A stretch of 64,000 bases of DNA from Yamadazyma tenuis (lineage: Eukaryota > Ascomycota > Pichiomycetes > Serinales > Debaryomycetaceae), in contig NC_089466.1 of assembly GCF_029203305.1 (NCBI RefSeq), positions 62,001-126,000 of the forward strand, given 5' to 3'. The notes below the pieces were generated by a model. The model made no database searches, was not told the DNA's origin, and saw only the letters and a list, made by a program, of their open reading frames with translations. Numbering within the stretch: the first letter of the stretch is position 1; every line of letters starts with the position of its first letter. The position numbers and the translations under genes were made by a program. This document shows, piece after piece, positions 35,373-42,670 of this stretch.

Positions 35373-36413
35373 ATGCAAGTCATGAGCTCAGATGACCCTC
35401 TCAACACGCCCATCAAGAAGATCAAGTCGCTCTCCATCCACTCGCCAGACATCAAACAAATCATGGTTGACAAAGGGTATTCCAATTCTATCAGCGACAA
35501 GGTGCTTTCGGAGATGAACCTCCGCCTCGACAGTATCGCCAGCCTTCCTTCCAGCCCCGTGCGGGACGATCTGGCCCCTATCTCGGCGCCGTTTGACTTC
35601 AATGCCGTCCACAACAACCATTTCAACCAGATGGAATCCATCATGAGCCACTACTCCATCAAGAGAAACCCCAGCGAGTTGGCGCTCCACAAGAAGAAAC
35701 GGCGGACGCTCACAGGGATTGAGGAGAGCCCCGTGTTGGCGCTGGTACCGAATGCCGCTAATAGAGCCAGTCCAACGAGGATTTCTCCGTCCAAGAAGTC
35801 GTTTAATTTGAACGGGATGCTATCACGAAAGATCTCGGTACCCAAGTCCCGTACCCCATCGCCTGCCAAGGAGTTCAAGAGACCGGTGCTGTTCCAGCGG
35901 ATTGCAGAGGTGCCGTCGCTCCAGAAAAACGGGTCCATTCCACTGTTAGCCCCTACGCTCCACAAGAAGAGTTCGATTCCTACGCTTCTGCGCAGACTGT
36001 CGGCCCAACTGCTCCTGGACGTGCCTACGCTCCAGAAGAAGAGCTCTATTCCTACGCTCCAGAAGAAACCATCGATTCCCACGCTCCAGAAGAAACCATC
36101 GATTCCTACACTTAAAAATAAACCATCGATTCCAACGCTTCAAAACAAATATTCAATTCCTACGCTTCAAAAAAAACCTTCCATTCCAACACTTCAAAAA
36201 CCATCGATCTCCACCCTTCAACGGCCGTCCCTCCAAAATACTGTTCCTGTTCAAAGATCCTCATCTCGCCCGTTCCAGATTTCGCAGCCAGCTCCTACCA
36301 CGCACACCAACCACACCCCGGTCCACAGCACCAGCTCGTACGCAAATCCCACGCTCTCGTCGTCGCAGAAGTCACTAGATAGGTTTGCCCGCTTTAAAAA
36401 CAAGTTTCGCTGA
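35373..36413 (+). CDS. Unknown protein with tandem 9-residue repeats (PTLQKKPSI)
   Basis: I do not recognise this 346-residue protein. The N-terminal half is polar with SP/TP sites (LNTPIKKIKS, SLPSSPVRDD, RTPSPAKEF) that look like CDK targets. Residues about 180-290 consist of some ten copies of a 9-residue unit, PTLQKKPSI, with variants, written by a 27-bp DNA repeat (about 35905-36225). The tail is Ser/Thr/Pro-rich and ends in basic FARFKNKFR. No membrane helix or enzyme motif is present. Some units contain S-x-I-P preceded by lysines, which resembles EB1/Bim1-binding motifs, so a microtubule role is possible but speculative. The start could also be Met4. Confidence 0.7.
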   Translation: MQVMSSDDPLNTPIKKIKSLSIHSPDIKQIMVDKGYSNSISDKVLSEMNLRLDSIASLPSSPVRDDLAPISAPFDFNAVHNNHFNQMESIMSHYSIKRNPSELALHKKKRRTLTGIEESPVLALVPNAANRASPTRISPSKKSFNLNGMLSRKISVPKSRTPSPAKEFKRPVLFQRIAEVPSLQKNGSIPLLAPTLHKKSSIPTLLRRLSAQLLLDVPTLQKKSSIPTLQKKPSIPTLQKKPSIPTLKNKPSIPTLQNKYSIPTLQKKPSIPTLQKPSISTLQRPSLQNTVPVQRSSSRPFQISQPAPTTHTNHTPVHSTSSYANPTLSSSQKSLDRFARFKNKFR

Positions 36414-36475
36414 TTAGGCTGTGCTAAGTTCAATTGAGTACTATTTCCCTATAAAGTCATACTACTAAATCGGCA

Positions 36476-37384
36476 TCAGGCAAATATATTGGATTGGACA
36501 AGAATCTCTCCACCCACCTGGAACGTCTGGGAGCCGGTCCAAGCTTTTCCAGGCTCCAACTTCACGAAATCCGTCACATTTCCACACTCAACACACAACA
36601 TGTTCAAGTATCCCAGCTTAGGTTCAAAGTCCGCCATTCCTTCGGACTTTTTGATCCACGGATTCCACACCACCGCATCTGGCAACCCAGATCTTCGAAG
36701 GTTCTGTAAAACATAGCCCTTGTCAATGATTTGCAACACCTTTTCCTCAGGAATATCCTTATAAATCCGGTCAAACTCCTCGTTGAAGTTCACCATGGGC
36801 GCCTTTTCGGTGTACCATGACTGTAACAACTGGTCGTAGCATTTTTCTTCCGTCAAGTTGTTGACAATAATGTCCTCAATGTCCTCCACCTTAAAGTAGG
36901 TATGGAACAACCAATGGAAATCAAACGCCTGTTTACCGGTGTTTTCCACCTCGATCTGTGTGTGCAACGTGTCGGACAACCCAATGGAGTAGATCAACGT
37001 GAAGTCGTTGGTGCCATCACCCCATAACTTATAAATGTCGCTGTTGGCCTCATCAGGACTAAGAGCAAACTGGACTGTCAATGGGCTTTGGGTGGTCTGG
37101 CCCAAAAATTCCCACGTCGAGTTCCGAGCAAACCCGTGTTGCGGGAGTGCTGCAGTGGCGTGGGACTCGTCCTTGGTCTTGCCAAAGTTGGGGAATACAA
37201 GAGGAATTCCGCCTCTCACGGGCTTGGACCCGTCTAATTTGGCGGCACTAGAAACCCACAATTGCTCTTTGCCACGAAGCTTCCAGGACACCACGGTGGC
37301 CCCATACTTCAAGATGGTCACGCTGGTGGAGGGGTCGCTGTCGAGCGACACAATGACTTTGTCTTCGTGTTCTTCTACCGTCAT
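36476..37384 (-). CDS. Glucose-6-phosphate 1-epimerase (YMR099C-like)
   Basis: The 302-residue protein has the galactose-mutarotase-like beta-sandwich signatures of the D-hexose-6-phosphate epimerase family: PVRGGIPLVFPNFG near 55, LPQHGFARNSTWEF near 80-93, FHWLFHTYFKV near 158, DAVVWNPW near 240 and MLCVECGNV near 265. The conserved His in QHGFAR and Glu in VECGN are the expected catalytic pair. The enzyme equilibrates alpha and beta glucose 6-phosphate in the cytosol. Length matches yeast YMR099C (297). It converges on the 9-residue-repeat gene with 62 bp between stops. Confidence 0.92.
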   Translation of the reverse strand: MTVEEHEDKVIVSLDSDPSTSVTILKYGATVVSWKLRGKEQLWVSSAAKLDGSKPVRGGIPLVFPNFGKTKDESHATAALPQHGFARNSTWEFLGQTTQSPLTVQFALSPDEANSDIYKLWGDGTNDFTLIYSIGLSDTLHTQIEVENTGKQAFDFHWLFHTYFKVEDIEDIIVNNLTEEKCYDQLLQSWYTEKAPMVNFNEEFDRIYKDIPEEKVLQIIDKGYVLQNLRRSGLPDAVVWNPWIKKSEGMADFEPKLGYLNMLCVECGNVTDFVKLEPGKAWTGSQTFQVGGEILVQSNIFA

Positions 37385-38058
37385 GCTGTTGGCGTACAGG
37401 TGGAAGTTGAAATTTTCGCACTCCGAAAACGCGGCGTGGATGAAGCCCGCAAAGGTTGGATGGTGGTGGCAGCGCGCTGCGGTAGCGAGACCCTGTGGTA
37501 GCAGAAGGTGCTACTCCCGTCCAAAATATACCACTGTTGCATGTGCACATTATGTCTTAGTTAACTACAATCTTAGTAACAATAAATACCAGTATATATA
37601 CCTACGGTACGGCCTCTGGTTACAGTCTTCAAAACTGAACCATCAGTGTCAACTTATTAACCGGTCTTGGGGTTCCCCTATTATTCAAAACAACCAGCCT
37701 CGCCCGCGCTGGCCCTGCTGCTCGCCCCAACTCTACCACCGTGACCCGCGCGGGAGCCACCGGCTCACAATTACTTCCGGCACACAACCGACACTTTCTT
37801 TTTCTCGCCTGTTCGCACTTTCTGGGTTGCCTGCTGCTCTGCTCCAAAACTTCTCACCATCACAACTTTCACATCATCCTTATTTTTACAGGCATTTTGA
37901 ATCAAGCGATACATCATCAACAAACGACCCACAAACACTTCCAGCGTCGGTAATAACATCCCACCGCTGCAATTGTCTTTGTTTCATCACCAAATAGTAC
38001 CTGTGTTTTCCGTCGCCTCAAACCTCATATTTACTGATCCCATTGCCGCCATTTGAAA
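37385..38058. other. Divergent promoter region between the epimerase gene and AUR1
   Basis: This 674-bp spacer carries no credible gene; the plus-strand frames here extend antisense from the epimerase. It ends with AT-rich and pyrimidine-rich stretches before AUR1. Confidence 0.5.
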
Positions 38059-39462
38059 ATGTCTCTACTAAGGTCAAAAATCGTCCAGAAACCGTATCAG
38101 TTGTTTCACTACTACTTTCTTTCCGAACAGGCCCCCGATTCGTCGCTCGCCAACTTGCTGTTCGAAACCGACATCCTGATTACCATCAACAAATTCAAAA
38201 ATCACCGCTGGAAACGCAATGAGATAGCTCACTACGGGTTCTTGTCATCGGTGATTTTGTTTGTGTTCTTCATCTTCCCGGCCTCTTTCCTAATAAAGTT
38301 GCCCATCTTGCTGGTATTTGGATTGTGTTTTCTTGTGCCATTAACCAGCCAGTTTTTTCTTCACGCTCTTCCGGTGTTCAGCTGGTTGGCGTTGTTCTTC
38401 ACCTGCGGTAAGATCCCCGAGGAATGGAAACCGGCCATTCTGGTGAAGTTCTTGCCGGCCATGGAAACCATTTTGTACGGAGACAACTTGTCCAATGTGT
38501 TGGCCACCATCACCACTCCCACCTTGGACATCTTGGCATGGCTTCCGTATGGCTTGGTGCACTTTGTTTTCCCGTTTGTGGTGGCGGCCCTTATCTTTGT
38601 ATTTGGTCCTCCCACCGCGTTAAACTCGTTTGGGTTTGCTTTTGGCTACTTAAACTTGGTGGGAGTGTTGATTCAAATCTGCTTGCCGGCCGCTGCTCCA
38701 TGGTATAAAAACTTGTACGGGTTGCAGCCTGCCAACTATTCGATGAGTGGTTCCCCTGGTGGTTTGGGCAGAATCGACGACATTTTGGGTTTCGACATGT
38801 ACACCACTGCGTTTTCCAACTCTCCGATGATTTTTGGAGCATTTCCCTCGTTGCACTCGGCCTGTGCCATTATGGACGTGTTGTTCTTATCGTGGTTGTT
38901 CCCTTCATTGACGGTGGCCTGGTGGGGTTATGGCTGCTGGCTTTGGTGGTCCACCATGTACTTGACTCATCACTACTTTTTTGACTTGACCAGTGGGGCC
39001 TTGTTATCCATCTCCGTGTTCACCTACACCAAGTATGTCCACTTGCCGGTGATGGACAGGACCAAGTTCTGTCGGTGGAGCTATACCGAGATCCCCAAGG
39101 TCAACATCAACCAGATGAACCCGTTAACCTTCAACTTCAACAATGACTACGTGTACAATGACCTTGAAAATCAACAACCAGACATTCTTTTGAGTAACCC
39201 CTACCAGCAGTCATCATCATCATCATCGGGGCAACCCCAGTCCAGTTTGGGGATTGAGTTGGAAAACTATTCAAGATCCAGGCAAAGCTCCAAGGTTTTT
39301 TTACCCCAGGCCAGTGGCTTGCCCACCATTGAGGATGAAGAAACCTCGTCATTTGACAACTCGGCCACCACGTCGGTATTTGACGAGGTCGAACAACTTA
39401 GCACTATTCACTTCAACACATCGTTAGAAGATTATGATAAGAGAAAACCCAAGAAACACTAG
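38059..39462 (+). CDS. AUR1: Inositol phosphorylceramide synthase Aur1
   Basis: The first ATG is at 38059 (two codons after an in-frame TTG), giving 467 residues. The multi-helix membrane protein carries all Aur1 signatures: PAMETILYGDNLS near 134-145, GSPGGLGRID at 231-240, FGAFPSLHSACA at 259-270 and STMYLTHHYFFDL at 298-310, which hold the PAP2-type catalytic His and Asp residues. It transfers phosphoinositol from PI to ceramide in the Golgi and is the aureobasidin A target. The His-Phe pair in LVHFV (168-169), where resistance mutations occur in yeast, is the sensitive-type residue. The C-terminal 100 residues are polar with a Ser run (SSSSSS near 395). Confidence 0.96.
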   Translation: MSLLRSKIVQKPYQLFHYYFLSEQAPDSSLANLLFETDILITINKFKNHRWKRNEIAHYGFLSSVILFVFFIFPASFLIKLPILLVFGLCFLVPLTSQFFLHALPVFSWLALFFTCGKIPEEWKPAILVKFLPAMETILYGDNLSNVLATITTPTLDILAWLPYGLVHFVFPFVVAALIFVFGPPTALNSFGFAFGYLNLVGVLIQICLPAAAPWYKNLYGLQPANYSMSGSPGGLGRIDDILGFDMYTTAFSNSPMIFGAFPSLHSACAIMDVLFLSWLFPSLTVAWWGYGCWLWWSTMYLTHHYFFDLTSGALLSISVFTYTKYVHLPVMDRTKFCRWSYTEIPKVNINQMNPLTFNFNNDYVYNDLENQQPDILLSNPYQQSSSSSSGQPQSSLGIELENYSRSRQSSKVFLPQASGLPTIEDEETSSFDNSATTSVFDEVEQLSTIHFNTSLEDYDKRKPKKH

Positions 39463-39569
39463 AGAGTTTAATGATAACGATACTTAATAATTAATAGCTA
39501 ATACATGTCAAGAGAACAATATGACGCCGTCCTTTGTCTATTTTTATTTACATATATACATGGTTCTCA

Positions 39570-39911
39570 TCACGACAGAAACGTAGGACCTGGATTCAAG
39601 TTTCTATGGGTATTTCTCTTGATGATGCTGGCTCTCAAAACCCTAGGATCCTTTCTAAGGGTCCTCAACAACTCCTGCTGCACGGTGGAGCTCACGTCAA
39701 ATCCCATAAGAAAGTGGTAGCCTTCAAAATGTCTCTCTTGGTTCTTACTGATGATCTTGGGTAAGAACTTGGGACCCATACTGGTGATGTCTCTGATGAC
39801 ACCTCTGTTGTTCAAAATCAACTTCCCCACGGTGGAAGCAATTTTCATCGCCTCCTTATGTTTGTTGATCCCGTCGGTGATTCTGGCCACCGCCATAAGC
39901 TCATAATACAT
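39570..39911 (-). CDS. MRP17: Mitochondrial ribosomal protein Mrp17 (bS6m)
   Basis: The 113-residue protein begins MYYELMAVARITDG and contains STVGKLILNNRGVIRDI, GPKFLPKIISKNQERHFEGYHFLMGFD and LLRTLRKDPRVLRASI. These match yeast Mrp17, the bS6 protein of the mitochondrial small subunit. It is a little shorter at the C-terminus than the S. cerevisiae protein (131). It shares a 173-bp divergent promoter with MET14 and converges on AUR1. Confidence 0.94.
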   Translation of the reverse strand: MYYELMAVARITDGINKHKEAMKIASTVGKLILNNRGVIRDITSMGPKFLPKIISKNQERHFEGYHFLMGFDVSSTVQQELLRTLRKDPRVLRASIIKRNTHRNLNPGPTFLS

Positions 39912-39950
39912 GGTGATAGTTGTTGAAGTAGAAGATTTTTCGGATTAACA

Positions 39951-39990
39951 GTGCGCGCAGCTCCCAGGATATGGAGAATGGTGCGCGCAC
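39951..39990. promoter_or_regulatory. Paired GTGCGCGCA elements in the MRP17-MET14 promoter
   Basis: GTGCGCGCA occurs at 39951-39959 and again at 39981-39989, exactly 30 bp (about three helical turns) apart. The second is inside the perfect palindrome GTGCGCGCAC. The factor that binds is unknown to me. Confidence 0.4.
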
Positions 39991-40000
39991 CTTTCGGTTT

Positions 40001-40008
40001 TCACGTGA
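40001..40008. promoter_or_regulatory. Cbf1/Met4 site TCACGTGA upstream of MET14
   Basis: TCACGTGA is the classic Cbf1-Met4-Met28 element of sulfur-assimilation genes. It lies about 77-84 bp upstream of the MET14 ATG, so induction by sulfur limitation is expected. Confidence 0.75.
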
Positions 40009-40084
40009 TATGGTAAAATCATAAAATTTGCAATCACCTCCAACTTTTTCATTTCATCTTCCCAACGTTTTCTCTACTGCAAAA

Positions 40085-40681
40085 ATGGCCACTAACATCA
40101 CCTGGCACGAGAACTTGACTCACCAAGAAAGAGAAGCGCTTACCAAGCAAAAAGGATTAACCATCTGGCTCACGGGCTTATCTGCCAGTGGAAAGTCCAC
40201 TATCGCCTGTGCTTTGGAACAATATTTATTAAAACATGGCCATAACTCGTACCGTTTGGACGGAGATAACATCCGGTTCGGCTTAAACAAGGACCTTGGC
40301 TTCAGTGAGGCCGACAGAAATGAAAACATCAGAAGAATCTCCGAAGTGGCCAAGTTGTTCAACGATTCGTGCTGCTTTACCATCACTTCGTTCATAAGTC
40401 CCTACAGAAATGATAGAAGAACTGCCAGAGAGTTACACGCTAAAGATAACTTGCCATTCATTGAAGTATACATCGACGTTCCCATCGAGGTTGCCGAAAA
40501 GAGAGATCCAAAAGGATTATACAAAAAGGCCAGGGACGGTATCATCAAGGAGTTCACCGGGATCTCTGCTCCGTACGAAGCCCCTGAAAAAGCTGAAATC
40601 CACATCGTCAATGACAACATCACCATCGAGCAGGCGGCCGAACAGATTGTTGAGTACTTGAGAGCCCATCAGTACATCTAG
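40085..40681 (+). CDS. MET14: Adenylylsulfate (APS) kinase Met14
   Basis: The open frame extends upstream to a TTG, but the first ATG is at 40085 ([12 protein letters not shown]), the normal family start, giving 198 residues. The P-loop GLSASGKS is at 31-38, DGDN at 59-62, FISPYRNDR at 103-111, [10 protein letters not shown] at 141-150 and [11 protein letters not shown] at 157-167. It phosphorylates APS to PAPS in cytosolic sulfate assimilation. It converges on VPS2 with only 12 bp between stops, and its promoter carries TCACGTGA. Confidence 0.97.
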   Translation: MATNITWHENLTHQEREALTKQKGLTIWLTGLSASGKSTIACALEQYLLKHGHNSYRLDGDNIRFGLNKDLGFSEADRNENIRRISEVAKLFNDSCCFTITSFISPYRNDRRTARELHAKDNLPFIEVYIDVPIEVAEKRDPKGLYKKARDGIIKEFTGISAPYEAPEKAEIHIVNDNITIEQAAEQIVEYLRAHQYI

Positions 40682-40693
40682 AATTAAATACAT

Positions 40694-41368
40694 CTATTTC
40701 TTCAAGCTATCCAACCGAGCCTGTAAATCATCCTCTTCCCCTGCGGCCACCGCCTGGGCCACCCGCGGCTCAGGGCGACCACTTGCAATACCACTGGGCG
40801 TGTCTTGCAATGTGGCATTCAACGACACCCCGATTTCGTCCAATACCTGGCTTAAGATCTCGTCCACCTGCTCTTCTTCACCCAACTCATCGTCATCAAA
40901 GGCCATGGCATCGTCGATGGCATCATCCATAAACTCTTGTTTCTGGTCCATCATGTCGTTTTCTCTCTGGAACTCCTGGGCGATTCTTGACAATTGGGGC
41001 AAGTTCATCAGCCGGTTCATACCTGATAATACTCTGGTAGCATCTCTCATGGAGGTGGCCATTTGTTGGTTGCTTCGGACGCTTTGGATACGCAAGCTGA
41101 TGGCCTGGAGTTGTGCTTTCATGGAGTTGAACTTGGTGATGTAGCCCTTTGTTCTGACCAAGTCTTTTGCCTGGACTTTGGCACTAGAGATTTGGCCCAG
41201 TTTGGCGGACTTTTTGATATCACCAATCAATTTTTTTTCCTGCTGCTGCAACTTGGCGACTTCTCGGGCCAACTCACGCTGGGTCTTCTCAAGGGCCCGT
41301 TGGTTCTTGCGGAGCCGCTCTTGGGGTGTCAATTTCTTGCCGAATGCCCATTCGAATATTTGTGACAT
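40694..41368 (-). CDS. DID4: ESCRT-III subunit Vps2 (Did4)
   Basis: The first ATG that fits the family is at 41368 (MSQIFEWAFGKKLTPQERL); the frame upstream begins with non-ATG codons and a repeat, so it is excluded. The 224-residue Snf7-family protein has the basic N-terminal helix (KKNQRALEKTQRELAREVAKL), the hairpin helices (AKVQAKDLVRTKGYITKFNSMKAQ), and an acidic C-terminus ending in the MIM1 motif DDLQARLDSLKK that binds Vps4. It functions in multivesicular body sorting at endosomes. A 9-bp tandem repeat lies just upstream of the start. Confidence 0.95.
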   Translation of the reverse strand: MSQIFEWAFGKKLTPQERLRKNQRALEKTQRELAREVAKLQQQEKKLIGDIKKSAKLGQISSAKVQAKDLVRTKGYITKFNSMKAQLQAISLRIQSVRSNQQMATSMRDATRVLSGMNRLMNLPQLSRIAQEFQRENDMMDQKQEFMDDAIDDAMAFDDDELGEEEQVDEILSQVLDEIGVSLNATLQDTPSGIASGRPEPRVAQAVAAGEEDDLQARLDSLKK

Positions 41369-41391
41369 GGCGAGGAGTGATGAGTGGATGA

Positions 41392-41420
41392 GTGCGATTA
41401 GTGCGATTAGTGCGACTGAG
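41392..41420. repeat. 9-bp tandem repeat upstream of VPS2
   Basis: GTGCGATTA starts at 41392 and 41401, and a variant GTGCGACTG at 41410. It is three units long and 24-52 bp upstream of the VPS2 ATG. Confidence 0.75.
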
Positions 41421-41492
41421 GACAATTGCAAACTATTTCTACTGGCAGCCAGACTATAGATTATTATGTACTTTTGGGCGATATTTAACGTC

Positions 41493-42572
41493 TCACAACC
41501 TCAGCTCCCGCAATAATGCAACCGCATCTCGACCCATCCCCAATCCCGCCTGAAACCCGTACCCGCCAGCTCCATAATTGTGGATAACCGTCTTACCGTA
41601 AACCTTCTCCCTCTCAATCCTAACTCCTCCATCTCTTCCAGGACGCAATCCCGCCGCCCCACGAAGAATCTCCAAGTCATCGGCCCGTGGGCCCCTGGGG
41701 TTCTTGCTGAATAGCTCAGGAATCAACTCGCTGGTCCTCTCCAAAATATCTCTCGTCTGCTCCAGCAAAACATCTGTGCTCCAATTGCCCTTGTGAATAT
41801 ACCCTCCCAAAATCAACTGGTCGTTGGAGTACGGCCGCTTGATCAAGTACGTAGCGTAGTCCTTGCCCCATCGCATGGTGTTTTCGGTGATGTGTGGTGC
41901 CTTCACTAAAAGCACTTGTCCTCTGACTGGGTACACGGCCTTATCATCCACTCCCTTGAGGCTAAAGGCTCCTAGACCCGTGCAGTTGAACACAACCTCC
42001 ACCCCGTCACCAAAAGCGTCTTCAAGGCGTTCTAGCTTCTGCCGTTTGAACTGCACTCCCTTTGTCTGCAAGTATTTCTTGAGGTTTACTAAGAAAACCG
42101 GACAATTGAAGCTGAAAGACCTGAACCGAATGCCAAAAGCAGCGCCTTTCAACTCGTGTGGTGCCAACACACGGTACTCGTCCAAGTACGACGCGATTGA
42201 CTTGATCTTGGGGCCTGAGGGCATCTCATCAAAGTACTCAGTGGAATAACAGTAGTCTAGTCCACACTCAGGTCCACCCAAAAGATCACACACTCGCTTC
42301 AAATTGGTGTATGTGTACCTGTCATGTTCCAAGGTCGCCGAGTCGCTGCCACTAATGCAACTGAAGTTCCCGCCGGCGTAGGGAGAGGTGAATCTGTTCA
42401 GTTCATCTCCCGGTAAGAACTCAGCAACCACTAAAATAGAGCTGGCCTTGTGGGGAAACCGCTCAAGTAAATTCAAGGCTGTATACAATCCGATAATTCC
42501 CGAACTACAAGCGTTAGTACTTGGCCATCAGGTCACCAATCACCAAACATACCCAATAACAACGTATTCCAT
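41493..42572 (-). CDS. D-amino-acid oxidase (DAO family), two exons
   Basis: The coding sequence joins 42572-42553 (exon 1, 20 nt) to 42504-41493. The 48-nt intron (42552-42505) starts GTATGT, has the branch site TACTAAC (42519-42513) and ends TTGTAG. Splicing restores MEYVVIGSGIIGLYTA with the FAD-binding GxGxxG at residues 7-12; without it the ORF starts in mid-fold. The 343-residue protein has other DAO signatures: SPYAGGNF, the VVFNCTGLGAFSL strand, YPVRGQVLLVKAP, and the C-terminal GGYGFQAGLGMGRDAV. It deaminates neutral D-amino acids using FAD, usually in peroxisomes. The C-terminus ends LRL, not a canonical SKL-type peroxisomal signal. Substrate class (D-amino acid rather than D-aspartate) is inferred. 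Confidence 0.88.
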
Positions 42573-42670
42573 GGTGCAAGCCAAATGCGCGAGAAATCGG
42601 GTGATAGTTTCGCAGCTTGGGTGCGATTACACAAATTACCAAATGCATTTTATTCTTATAAACCTTCATC

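Noticed and set aside
37035..37997. 320-codon plus-strand frame opposite the epimerase
   Set aside because: Its first third is antisense to a clear enzyme gene and the remainder crosses a promoter.
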